64,000 nucleotides of DNA from Methanocorpusculum petauri. Lineage in GTDB: Archaea; Halobacteriota; Methanomicrobia; Methanomicrobiales; Methanocorpusculaceae. The stretch lies in assembly GCF_026891975.1 (NCBI RefSeq), contig NZ_JAPTGB010000004.1, positions 62,001 to 126,000 of the forward strand. Direction: 5' to 3'. A model generated the notes under the pieces. That model searched no databases. It saw nothing but the letters and a program-made list of their open reading frames with translations, and was not told where the DNA came from. Positions 9,053-17,388 of the stretch are shown here, piece by piece. The stretch's first letter is position 1. Every line of letters begins with the position of its first letter. Both the position numbers and the translations under genes were made by a program.

Positions 9053-9442
9053 TTATTCTGATTTGTCATCGAGGGAGGTTTTGATCAGGAGTTTGATGGT
9101 GTGTTCGTTGCTTTCGATGATTCTGAGGAGGAGTTCGCGTTCCTTTTGGATCTGGTCGAGGGTTGCGGCGATCTGTGTTTCAAGATGCCGGAAGTTTTCT
9201 TTCATGCTGCGGAGTTCGTCTTCAAGGCCGGTGATGGTCTGCTGCAGCTGTTCTATTTTCTGAAAGGTTGTTTCATCAGTTGCGGCACTGCCGCCGATTT
9301 CTATCCAGTGTTTGCAGGCTCCGTTTATTTCGGAGGTCCGGTCATGGTTGTTTTCCGCAGCAAGCCGGTCAATGTTTTTCCGGATACTGTCCGGCATGCG
9401 GAAGTTTATGGAGGTTGAGGATTCCTGAGAGGTGCGGGCCAT
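9053..9442 (-). CDS. ribbon-helix-helix DNA-binding protein with coiled-coil tail
   Basis: A 129-aa protein in two parts. Residues about 10-45 (SINFRMPDSIRKNIDRLAAENNHDRTSEI) look like a ribbon-helix-helix domain, with a beta strand that would enter the DNA major groove. Residues about 60-125 form a long heptad coiled coil (FQKIEQLQQTITGLEDEL ... LETQIAATLDQIQKERELLLRIIE). The same plan recurs at 39898..40260. It is likely an oligomeric repressor, perhaps of its own promoter. The upstream 400 nt is very AT-rich. No toxin-like gene is adjacent. Confidence 0.7.
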   Translation of the reverse strand: MARTSQESSTSINFRMPDSIRKNIDRLAAENNHDRTSEINGACKHWIEIGGSAATDETTFQKIEQLQQTITGLEDELRSMKENFRHLETQIAATLDQIQKERELLLRIIESNEHTIKLLIKTSLDDKSE

Positions 9443-9845
9443 GTAGTACTACTCTGCATCCCGGTGTGTATTAGTTTGAGCAAAATAATGCAACACAGTA
9501 ATTGTGATGAATACATATTATTGTAAAGTAATATTTTATTAAAAATAATATAATATTAAAATTAATATGATATTAAAATCTGGTGTATCTGTCTGGTACA
9601 AGGAAACACACGAATGGTTTTCAGGAACTGCATCCTGCGATTTTGTTGCATGATGGTTATACGGGAGGGACAGGAGAAGATCGACGATAATTCTCAACAA
9701 GTTGTTTGAAAGAACAGGAGCTGCCGGCCCCATAGCGTGGCCAAACTGTCTGTGAGGTCCGGCTCTGTTTTTTTCGCTGTGGCGATATATGAAATTTTCT
9801 TTCGCGGGGAGCGTGAGCTTTCGCGTTTTTGTCTGGAATCAAGGT
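9443..9845. other. AT-rich intergenic region
   Basis: About 400 nt without a convincing gene. Bases 9480-9585 are almost pure A/T (ATAATATAATATTAAAA-like) and include several possible TATA boxes for the minus-strand RHH gene. GTGTATTAG near 9464 resembles the TATTAGACACCC half-site before the related RHH gene at 40260, but the match is weak. The frame of the following GT2 gene is open from 9789. Confidence 0.5.
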
Positions 9846-10835
9846 ATGAGTTCTGCAAAGTCAGTTGAGGTTGAGCGGTTGAGTACGGAGACAGCACCCC
9901 TGTTTTCGGTAATTATGCCGGTGTACAATAAGGAACCGTATATCCGGGATACGATTGCGTCAGTGCTTGCGCAGACGTGTTTGTCGTATGAGGTGGTGAT
10001 GATCGGCGGGGTGTCTTCGGACAATACGGATGGGATCTGCCGGGAGTTTGCGGCGGCAGAGCCGGAGAGGTTCCGGTTTGTGGTGCAGTCGGGGAAGGGC
10101 GCGGCGAATGCGAGAAACGATGGTATCCTTGCGGCCCGCGGGAGGTATGTGGCGTTTCTGGATGCGGATGATCTCTGGGTACCGGAGTATCTGGAAGTGA
10201 TGGAGCGGCTTATTGCAGATTTTCCGGAGGCGATCTTTTACGCGGGCGGACATCGGTGGCAGTATCCCGACGGGTTTGGTACGAACAGGATTATGCCATG
10301 TCCGCGTGGCTACATAGATTACTTCCAGCTGAGTATGGATTATGACGGCCTTGGGATTCTCACGTCGTGGATTGTGTACGAGCGAAAGGCGGTGATCGAT
10401 GTTGGTCTCTTTAAGACGGACTATATTATTGGGGAGGATGCCGATCTCGCAACCCGCATGGCTCTTTTTGGAAAAGTTGCCTATGAGCCGAAACTTCTCG
10501 GAACCTACATGGCGGAACTGCCGGGTTCTCTGTGTAAGTACAGTAAGGGATTTTCTGTTCCGGTACCGGGCGAGCCGGAACTGTTTGAGGCGGAACGAAC
10601 ACCGCAGATTGTGGAGTATCACGAGAGATGGATTTTGTCAACGGTTTTGCAGAATCTGGATCGCGGGTATCCGAAAGAGGCGCGTTCACAGCTTGACCGG
10701 GTTACGGTCGGGTGGGCAAAGAAGAAACGAATGCTTAGGATGCTTTCCTATCTGCCGACGCCGCTCTGCGTGTGGGTTCATCAGTGCTACAACAAGTATG
10801 TGTGGCGGAGAAAGTGGGAGGGGGATAAGCAGTGA
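9846..10835 (+). CDS. family 2 glycosyltransferase
   Basis: About 329 aa. The GT-A fold is evident: FSVIMPVYNKEPYIRDTIASVLAQ, then NARNDGILAARGRYVAFLDADDLW with the DxD metal/nucleotide-sugar site, and a GEDADLATRMALFG acceptor-side motif. Such enzymes add sugars to lipid-linked glycans, S-layer protein or surface polymers. The start is uncertain: the frame is open from 9789, but the ATG at 9846 gives a conventional N-terminus. The stop overlaps the GTG of the next gene by 4 nt, so this is the first gene of a three-gene surface-glycan operon. Confidence 0.88.
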   Translation: MSSAKSVEVERLSTETAPLFSVIMPVYNKEPYIRDTIASVLAQTCLSYEVVMIGGVSSDNTDGICREFAAAEPERFRFVVQSGKGAANARNDGILAARGRYVAFLDADDLWVPEYLEVMERLIADFPEAIFYAGGHRWQYPDGFGTNRIMPCPRGYIDYFQLSMDYDGLGILTSWIVYERKAVIDVGLFKTDYIIGEDADLATRMALFGKVAYEPKLLGTYMAELPGSLCKYSKGFSVPVPGEPELFEAERTPQIVEYHERWILSTVLQNLDRGYPKEARSQLDRVTVGWAKKKRMLRMLSYLPTPLCVWVHQCYNKYVWRRKWEGDKQ

Positions 10836-11812
10836 ATCTCGATCGGCTGCATGTGATGTTTGGCATGTGGGATTTGGCCGATCCGTACAATCAGCACATC
10901 GGCGTTACGATAACCTCTCTTGTGATGAACTGTTCCCTGCCGGTAACGGTACATCTGTTGTACGATGAAAATCTGCATAAGGACTCTCCCGAGTATCAGG
11001 AAAATCAGCTGAAATATCAGCAGATGGAAGAGATGTTCGGGGTTGAGATTTGCTATCATCACATTGAGCTGCCTGCATATGTTCTCAATCATCCCGGAAC
11101 AAAAAGGTGGAACCCGGCTACATACCTGAGACTCTTTGCTCCCGATCTTTTACCTGATCTTGACTGGGTTCTCTATCTTGATGGTGATATTGTCGTCACC
11201 TGTGACCTGGCAGAGATTTGGAATCAGAAATTATGGAATGAAAATTTTGCCGTCGCCGCAGTTCGTGACAGTTGCATGTTTGACTGGAGTAAATCAATTT
11301 GGAAACGTCATGAAAACATGAACGTTCCTCATGAAAATTATTTCAACGCAGGTTTTCTCCTCATGAATTTGAAAAAAATCCGGACAGCATATAATTTTCA
11401 AGAAACGGTGGAAATTATTTTGAAAAAATACCCAGCCCTTCCCTTTCCAGATCAGGATTTATTAAACATCGTCTTTTCTCACGATGTCAAGATTCTGCCG
11501 GAAACATACAACAACTGTGTTTTATTCCATCCGGATAATGATTACACAAACTGTGTTATCCATTATATTGGAGAGAAACCCTGGAGAAATATCGGACATT
11601 CGGTGTCTTGGGAGTACTGGCGCTACCTCTTTCGTTCTCCGTGGGGAAATGCACCTGAGAAATATATGCCATCCGTACGATTGCTGGTGTCTCGTGCCCC
11701 GCTTGATGAAGTGGTACTTACGGGGCGTATCATCTCGCTTCGGAAATTTGTGTGTAATCTCCTCCGCCGCGGATGGAATGAAGTACGCGGCGTGAAGAAA
11801 TTCAGGTGGTAG
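10832..11812 (+). CDS. family 8 glycosyltransferase
   Basis: 326 aa. The N-terminus (MFGMWDLADPYNQHIGVTITSLV) and DLDWVLYLDGDIVVTCDLAEIW, with a DxD-type DGD, define a GT8 retaining transferase. FNAGFLLMNLKKIR and PFPDQDLLN are further GT8 motifs, and HYIGEKPW supplies the late HxxGxxKPW signature. GT8 enzymes transfer galactose or glucose from UDP-sugars to surface glycans. The start is the GTG at 10832, coupled (GTGA) to the preceding stop. The 3' half is more AT-rich than the core genome. Confidence 0.9.
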   Translation: MNLDRLHVMFGMWDLADPYNQHIGVTITSLVMNCSLPVTVHLLYDENLHKDSPEYQENQLKYQQMEEMFGVEICYHHIELPAYVLNHPGTKRWNPATYLRLFAPDLLPDLDWVLYLDGDIVVTCDLAEIWNQKLWNENFAVAAVRDSCMFDWSKSIWKRHENMNVPHENYFNAGFLLMNLKKIRTAYNFQETVEIILKKYPALPFPDQDLLNIVFSHDVKILPETYNNCVLFHPDNDYTNCVIHYIGEKPWRNIGHSVSWEYWRYLFRSPWGNAPEKYMPSVRLLVSRAPLDEVVLTGRIISLRKFVCNLLRRGWNEVRGVKKFRW

Positions 11813-11823
11813 GTGGATGTTGG

Positions 11824-12696
11824 ATGAATAATCAGTTAAGAAAATTGCAGCTTGTGCAGTTAATAATTCTTCTTGAAGTCAATCGAATCTGTGAAAAACA
11901 TTCGATCCGGTATATTCTCATGGGTGGCACTCTTTTAGGCGCTGTACGCCATCAGGGCTTCATCCCATGGGATGATGATATTGACATCGCAATGCCGAGA
12001 GAAGAGTATGAAAGATTTCTTTCTGCTTGTCATACGGAACTTATACCCCCATTTCACTTACAAAATTCATTTACGGAACGAGATTATGTCTATCCATTTC
12101 TGAAAATTTGTTTGGATGACACACTTGCGTTAGAAGAGGGTAAAAGTGATCTTGCAATCCATCATGGAATTTGGATTGACATTTTTCCCTATGATAATTT
12201 TCCCGATGGAAAAATATCGGCCTCGGTATATCTTTTCCTGAGAAAATATTTCCTTGCTGCAATGAGCGTTCTCCGGAATTATTTCCCCACAACCTCTCCA
12301 TTCAGAAAATTATATCGCTATTGTGCGACGCTGCCTGTTCGTTATCTTTCCGATAACCGGTTCGTATTGATCCGGGAACAGGTCTATCAACACTACAACA
12401 CCAGACAAACGAAAAAGAAAATAGCAGCAGCATTCTCCGCAAAAACCGACATCATGGATGCCGATATTTTTGATGATGTCACGTCTCTTCCTTTTGAAGA
12501 ATTTTTCTTTCCTGTTCCCGTGAAATACCATGATGTCCTTACCAATTTGTACGGGGATTACATGACGCTTCCTCCGGAAGACAAGCGGCAGAATCACGGA
12601 CTTCTGGAAATTGATCTGGGGATGTATGGGGATATGACGAAAATTCATCGGTTATTATCTGCGTACAAAGAAACTCACCTCCTAAAAAATCCATAA
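11824..12696 (+). CDS. LicD-family phosphotransferase
   Basis: 290 aa. The nucleotidyltransferase-fold signature is YILMGGTLLGAVRHQGFIPWDDDIDIAMPR, the LicD hallmark with its metal-binding DDDID. LicD proteins transfer phosphocholine or other phospho-groups onto surface sugars, so it fits as the decorating enzyme of the operon with the two upstream transferases. The start is the ATG at 11824 with AGGTGGAT 7 nt upstream; the GTG at 11806 overlaps the previous gene. A/T-rich codon use suggests transfer. Confidence 0.88.
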   Translation: MNNQLRKLQLVQLIILLEVNRICEKHSIRYILMGGTLLGAVRHQGFIPWDDDIDIAMPREEYERFLSACHTELIPPFHLQNSFTERDYVYPFLKICLDDTLALEEGKSDLAIHHGIWIDIFPYDNFPDGKISASVYLFLRKYFLAAMSVLRNYFPTTSPFRKLYRYCATLPVRYLSDNRFVLIREQVYQHYNTRQTKKKIAAAFSAKTDIMDADIFDDVTSLPFEEFFFPVPVKYHDVLTNLYGDYMTLPPEDKRQNHGLLEIDLGMYGDMTKIHRLLSAYKETHLLKNP

Positions 12697-12824
12697 AAAT
12701 GATAAAAACATCAAATGAAAGGGAGTGGCCGGACTGCCAGAAGATATTTGCTCATGTACAGCACAGAAATAATTCCGCGGACAAAGGTACACACAAAACA
12801 ACGATAAGATTTTTCACGAAAAAC

Positions 12825-12863
12825 GGATTACTCGGTTGTCAGAAACTCTTCTTCTGCAACCGG
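12825..12863. repeat. copy of coaD 3' end, left boundary of KilA-N insert (att-like)
   Basis: 39 nt that match 13972..14010 with a single change. The copy carries the coaD stop codon and its last codons (EEEFLTTE); the one difference is synonymous (GAG/GAA). It lies 1.1 kb outside the present coaD gene, as expected if DNA integrated into the gene's 3' end and supplied a replacement end. Confidence 0.75.
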
Positions 12864-12876
12864 TTGTGAAGAAAGA

Positions 12877-12900
12877 AAACCCGTCGAATTCGACGGGTTT
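12877..12900. repeat. 24-bp perfect palindrome, copy 1
   Basis: Half-site AAACCCGTCGAA followed directly by its reverse complement. An identical copy lies 58 nt away. It could be an operator, hairpin terminator or recombinase site. Confidence 0.9.
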
Positions 12901-12934
12901 AACTCATACGATATACCGGTCAATCATAACCATA

Positions 12935-12958
12935 AAACCCGTCGAATTCGACGGGTTT
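12935..12958. repeat. 24-bp perfect palindrome, copy 2
   Basis: Identical to the palindrome at 12877..12900, with a centre-to-centre distance of 58 nt. It lies about 90 nt before the ATG of the KilA-N gene. Confidence 0.9.
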
Positions 12959-13045
12959 AATACAACCAATTAACCAAACTCTGTTCCGGGTATCCGACAT
13001 ACTTATATTTTTTAACCGGATATATTTCCCTATCGGGAATATTTC

Positions 13046-13904
13046 ATGACATCCAGAATATTCAAAGATACCATACATGCCAATGGAGTACATATAACTG
13101 TTCTCTCCAGCGGTACTGTTGACGACTATATCTCTCACTGACATTGCAAAATACCGAACTGATGAACTTGCTGATGTCATAAAAAACTGGATGAGAAACC
13201 GCGACACCATTGAATTTCTCGGCTTATGGGAAACACTGAACAATCCGGATTTTATTGTCGATGAATTTAATGCCCTGAGACTTGAATCCGGAAGAAACAC
13301 CTTCGTGTTATCCCCCAAAAAATGGATCGAAAAGACGAATGCCATAGGCATTCTCTCCAAAGCAGGGATAGGCGGAGGTACATTTGCCCACAAAGACGTT
13401 GCCTTTGAATTTGCTTCATGGATATCTGCCGAGTTTAAACTTTACATTATCAAGGATTACCAGCGGTTAAAATCTGATGAAAACAGCCGTTTATCTCTGG
13501 ATTGGAATCTCACCCGGACTCTCGCAAAAATTAACTATAAAATCCATACCGATGCAGTTCAGGAAACACAGATTCCGGAAAATGTATCCAAAACGCATCA
13601 GGCAATGACATATGCATCAGAAGCAGATGTTCTCAATGTCGCCCTGTTTGGCAGTACTGCAAAAGAATGGCGGGCGGCAAATCCCGGTGTGTCAGGAAAT
13701 ATACGCGATCATGCCACAATATCCCAGCTTGTTGTTCTTTCTAATCTTGAAAATCTCAATGCGGAGTTCATGAAGGAAAATATTTCCCAACAGGAACGAC
13801 TTGGCCGGCTAAATGAAATTGCGATCCGTCAGTTGAGATCTCTTTCCCAAAATGCTTCGATGGAAAAACTTCGAACATGGGATAAGGAGATCGCAAACAG
13901 ATAA
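13046..13904 (+). pseudogene. KilA-N domain protein, frameshifted near the N-terminus
   Basis: From the ATG at 13046 the frame reads MTSRIFKDTIHANGVHITVL and on to DDYISH, then stops. A second frame carries ISLTDIAKYRTDELADVIKNW through NTFVLSPKKWIEKTNAIGIL and continues to 13904. Joining them gives the standard KilA-N start (DYISLTDIAKY). Two bases seem to be missing from a CT repeat at about 13130-13136. KilA-N is a DNA-binding domain common in viruses and integrated elements. A TTG at 13119 could give a shortened product. The gene lies inside the insert bounded by coaD 3'-end copies. It may be a real mutation, slippage-based switching or a sequencing error. Confidence 0.8.
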
Positions 13905-13971
13905 TCCAATCAGGTTTCGTCTGAAAATTCACTCCCGTCTTGGAAAGGGATACGTTGTGTAAATAGCAACA

Positions 13972-14010
13972 GGATTATTCGGTTGTCAGAAACTCTTCTT
14001 CTGCAACCGG
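13972..14010. repeat. coaD 3' end, right boundary of KilA-N insert (att-like)
   Basis: Partner of the 39-nt repeat at 12825..12863. Here it is the actual 3' end of coaD, including its TAA stop codon. Confidence 0.75.
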
Positions 14011-14457
14011 CTCGCCGTAGCGGTTGATCTCCCCGCGATAAATCCGCGTTGAAGAAACCGCCTTGCCATCCTCGGCAAGCACACACTGGATCTGATAGAG
14101 ATCCACCATTGCCTTTCCCTGCTCCTTTCGTTTGCGGTTGATCTCATTTCCCACCGGAAATGTTTCGTAACTGACCACCAGCGCATCAAAGTCCTGGGTC
14201 AGGGCACTGCCGTACTGATCGTATAAGGGTTCGATCTCGTACGTTGCCGCAAAGTTCTGGCTGTCGATCCATGCGGTCAGTTCTGCAAACCGGACGTCGT
14301 AACTTCGGACCGGGTGCTGTTTTCGTGCGGCAAACGGATCGGCGGAGAGACCGATCACCACATGGCCGCCGTTTCCTGCGGTCATGAAGGCACGCCGCAG
14401 CAGCAGCTGGTGTCCGATGTGGAGGGGATCAAACGTCCCGCCGACCATGACTTTCAT
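13975..14457 (-). CDS. coaD: phosphopantetheine adenylyltransferase, archaeal type
   Basis: 160 aa. It transfers AMP from ATP to 4'-phosphopantetheine in coenzyme A synthesis. The nucleotidyltransferase motif MVGGTFDPLHIGHQLLL contains the HIGH signature, and VSSTRI near the C-terminus is the second ATP site (ISSTxI). The length and lack of extra domains fit the archaeal/eukaryotic-type enzyme. Its last 11 codons are duplicated at 12825..12863, which marks it as an integration target whose reading frame is preserved. Confidence 0.93.
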   Translation of the reverse strand: MKVMVGGTFDPLHIGHQLLLRRAFMTAGNGGHVVIGLSADPFAARKQHPVRSYDVRFAELTAWIDSQNFAATYEIEPLYDQYGSALTQDFDALVVSYETFPVGNEINRKRKEQGKAMVDLYQIQCVLAEDGKAVSSTRIYRGEINRYGEPVAEEEFLTTE

Positions 14458-14714
14458 CTGGGGTTGTATTGATCGGATGCAGGGAAAAAAGGTTTGGTAT
14501 ATCGGGCGGGGAGGGAGTGATGTGGTTTTCAGGGTGTTTTTTTGTGTTCCGGATCAAAGACGTTCTTGTAGATAGAGTCCGGGACCGGGAGGTTGTGCAT
14601 GCCGTATGTTTTTTTGGAAGTTGCCGCAGGTATGAAGATACGTGAAAACTGAATCTCTCTTAACCCCGTATTCAGGAATATTTTTTATGTGCCCGCGTCG
14701 TAATTGGTATCATT

Positions 14715-15491
14715 ATGAAAAAGTATGGTGTGTGCGGGATTCTGTGTCTCTGCCTCGTCGCCGCAGTGGTGATCGCCGGCTGTGTCGGAACTCCGCCGGC
14801 TGAGAACAAAACACTTATTGTGGGCATTGGCGAAAATTTCCCGCCGTACGGCTATCCTGAGGAAAACGGTACATATACGGGATTTGATGTCGAGTCCATG
14901 CGGTGGATTGCCGACCGGAACGGCCTTGACGTTTCCTTCAAACCATTGCCCTGGCAGGACATTGTCAAAAATGTCGCTGACGGGACAGTGGATATTGTCT
15001 ACTGCGGTCTGACTATCACGCCGGAACGTGCGGAGATTGTTGATTTCAGTAACTCCTACATGACAGTGAACACGGCAATTGCTGTCCGGCCTGACTCATC
15101 CTTCACCGAAAAGGATGTACTTTCCGGTAATGTGTCCATTGCAACCCAGAGCGGTGGAACCTCGCATCTCTGGATCGAGAAAAACCTCAACGAAACCGGC
15201 ATCCTTGCCGCCGGAAATCTCCGGCCGCAACCGACCATTGAAGATGCATTTTCCATGCTTGCTGCCGGAACCTGTGATGCGGTCATCTATGATGACATCA
15301 CCGTGAACGCATATGTCGCCAAAGGGGTTGCAAAAAAAATCGGTACCATTGAAACGAACGAACAGTATGGTGTTGCCGTTCGCAAAGGAGATACGGCAAC
15401 AATGCAGCTGATCAACAACGGCATTGTGGATCTGAAAGCATCCCCTGCGTGGCAGGAACTGCTGGGCAAATACGCCATCACGCTTTCCTGA
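14715..15491 (+). CDS. amino-acid-type ABC transporter substrate-binding lipoprotein (orphan)
   Basis: 258 aa. The signal peptide with lipobox VIAGC (residues about 18-22) is followed by a type-2 periplasmic binding fold of the bacterial SBP_3 family: LIVGIGENFPPYGYPEENGTYTGFDVE, IVYCGLTITPERAEIVDFSNSY and AVRKGDTATMQLIN. Such proteins bind polar amino acids or related solutes outside the membrane. No permease or ATPase gene is adjacent, so it either works with a distant transporter or is a sensor. Confidence 0.9.
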   Translation: MKKYGVCGILCLCLVAAVVIAGCVGTPPAENKTLIVGIGENFPPYGYPEENGTYTGFDVESMRWIADRNGLDVSFKPLPWQDIVKNVADGTVDIVYCGLTITPERAEIVDFSNSYMTVNTAIAVRPDSSFTEKDVLSGNVSIATQSGGTSHLWIEKNLNETGILAAGNLRPQPTIEDAFSMLAAGTCDAVIYDDITVNAYVAKGVAKKIGTIETNEQYGVAVRKGDTATMQLINNGIVDLKASPAWQELLGKYAITLS

Positions 15492-15581
15492 ACAATTGAT
15501 ACCGGAAACTTTCTCCTTTTTTTCCAAACGCCGCCTCATCCGAAATCCTGATAACCCCCCGCATTGAACTATAATACTATT

Positions 15582-16106
15582 ATGGATATCAGCGAAGGTC
15601 TCCCGAAGCTTACCTGCGGCGGGAAAAAGGGAGAGCGGACCTTCGTCGCTCCGAACGCGACGATTGCAGGGGATGTCACACTTGGGGATGACGTCACCGT
15701 TCTGTTCGGTGCAGTTCTGCGGGCGGACATGGCGCCGATCACCATCGGCAGCCGGTCCAATGTACAGGACAACGTAGTCATTCACGCAAGCATCGGTCAT
15801 CCGGTCACCATCGGAAAAAACGTCTCCCTCGGTCACGGGGCAATCATTCACGGCTGCACCATCGAAGATGACTGCCTGATCGGTATGGGAGCAATTGTCC
15901 TGAACGGTGCGGTGATCGGCAGGGGTTCTCTCATTGCCGCAGGAGCTTTGGTATCAGAACGAAAGGTCATTCCGGAAAACTCGCTCGTTATGGGAGTTCC
16001 CGGAAAAGTTGTCCGTGAACTCACCGCCGAAGAAACAGCGGGAAACCGCAAAAACGCTGACACGTATGTCGATGTGGGCAGGAGATACCGGAATGAATGG
16101 GCATGA
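15582..16106 (+). CDS. gamma-carbonic-anhydrase-like left-handed beta-helix protein
   Basis: 174 aa. Hexapeptide repeats form a left-handed beta helix. Three potential zinc His residues are visible in VVIHASIGHPV and LGHGAIIHGC, as in Cam/CamH and YrdA-type proteins. Family members hydrate CO2 or act as related transferases; activity is not certain. The start is the ATG at 15582, before MDISEGLP. It is the first of a five-gene run, and its 3' end overlaps the HdrA-like gene by 14 nt. Confidence 0.88.
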   Translation: MDISEGLPKLTCGGKKGERTFVAPNATIAGDVTLGDDVTVLFGAVLRADMAPITIGSRSNVQDNVVIHASIGHPVTIGKNVSLGHGAIIHGCTIEDDCLIGMGAIVLNGAVIGRGSLIAAGALVSERKVIPENSLVMGVPGKVVRELTAEETAGNRKNADTYVDVGRRYRNEWA

Positions 16107-17388
16107 TGTTGTGGTAATCGGTGCCGGCGTTGCCGGTATTCAGGCGGCAATGGATATCGCAAACCACAATATCCATGTCTGGCTTGTGGAACGGGAACCA
16201 ACAATCGGCGGTCACATGGGAATGCTCGACAAAACCTTCCCCACCAATGACTGTTCCATGTGCATCCTCTCCCCGAAAATGGCGGAGGTCGGCAGACACC
16301 CGAATATTACCCTGCTGACCCTTTCCGAAGTGGAAAAGATCGAAGGTACTGCTGGAGACTTCACCGTCACCGTTACCAAATATCCCCGCTACATCCGCGA
16401 AGCTGACTGTACCGGATGCGGCGACTGTGTAAACATCTGCCCCGTTGAAGTCTACAATAAATTCGACGCAGGACTCGGTGTTCGAAAAGCCATCTACAAA
16501 CCGCACGCACAGGTAGTCCCGAACTGGGTGGTCAAAGACAATCTGCACTGTATTGAATGCGGTCTCTGCTATGACGTCTGTGGAAAGAATGCGGTGCTGC
16601 ATATTGATGAGGATCGCGTCCAGACACTGACCATTCCGGCAGCCGCGGTCGTGATTGCGACGGGCTACACGCTCTTTGATGCACAGAAGAAGGGACAGTT
16701 CGGATATCTGCGGTATCCTGATGTTATCACGAGCATTGAGTTTGAGCGGATGATCAATGCCGGAGGCCCCACCTTTGGCGAAGTGCGGCGGCTTTCGACC
16801 GGCGAAACTCCGAAGTCGGTCGTGTTTGTGCAGTGCGTCGGCAGTCGTGATATTTCTGTGGGACGGAACCTTTGTTCCTGCGTCTGCTGCATGTATGCCC
16901 TCAAGAACTCGATGCTGATCAAGGAACATTATCCGGACACCGAGGTCACAATATTATACAACGATCTCCGTGCCTACGGAAAAGGCTACGAGGAGTACGC
17001 GGAACGGGCAAAACAGATGGGCGTCAACATCATCCGGGCATTCCCGGGTGAAGTACAGCAGGCAAAGGACAAACTTGTTCTTCCCCTCGAAGACACCGAG
17101 ACCGGCGAGTTCAAAAATCTGGAAGCCGACCTCGTCGTTCTCTCGGTCGGTATGGAGCCGGAGCCGGACACCGTCCGGCTCGCAAAATCCCTCGGCCTGC
17201 CGCTGGACGCCCACAACTTCCTTTCACCCGCTGACATGAAACTCGATCCCGCCGGAACAATCCGGCCGGGTATCTACATTGCCGGTGCCGCCGTTGCGCC
17301 GAAGGATATTCCGGACTCCGTCATCTCGGGCGGGGCTGCGGCCATGAAGGCGACGATTGATTCCTACGCATCAGAGGCGAAACAGTGA
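16093..17388 (+). CDS. HdrA-like flavin/iron-sulfur protein (short form)
   Basis: 431 aa, shorter than the roughly 650-aa HdrA of heterodisulfide reductase. Order: FAD-binding motif VVVIGAGVAGIQAAMDIA, the HdrA cysteine motif CSMCILSPKMAEVGRH, two [4Fe-4S] sites (CTGCGDCVNICP and CIECGLCYDVC), a second Cys cluster CVGSRD ... CSCVCC, and a C-terminal flavin segment ending GAAVAPKDIPDSVISG. It should pass electrons between flavin and ferredoxin-type clusters, perhaps with other Hdr or reductase subunits. GGAGAT precedes the ATG at 16093. The stop overlaps the next start (GTGA). The HdrBC partners are not here. Confidence 0.92.
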   Translation: MNGHDVVVIGAGVAGIQAAMDIANHNIHVWLVEREPTIGGHMGMLDKTFPTNDCSMCILSPKMAEVGRHPNITLLTLSEVEKIEGTAGDFTVTVTKYPRYIREADCTGCGDCVNICPVEVYNKFDAGLGVRKAIYKPHAQVVPNWVVKDNLHCIECGLCYDVCGKNAVLHIDEDRVQTLTIPAAAVVIATGYTLFDAQKKGQFGYLRYPDVITSIEFERMINAGGPTFGEVRRLSTGETPKSVVFVQCVGSRDISVGRNLCSCVCCMYALKNSMLIKEHYPDTEVTILYNDLRAYGKGYEEYAERAKQMGVNIIRAFPGEVQQAKDKLVLPLEDTETGEFKNLEADLVVLSVGMEPEPDTVRLAKSLGLPLDAHNFLSPADMKLDPAGTIRPGIYIAGAAVAPKDIPDSVISGGAAAMKATIDSYASEAKQ

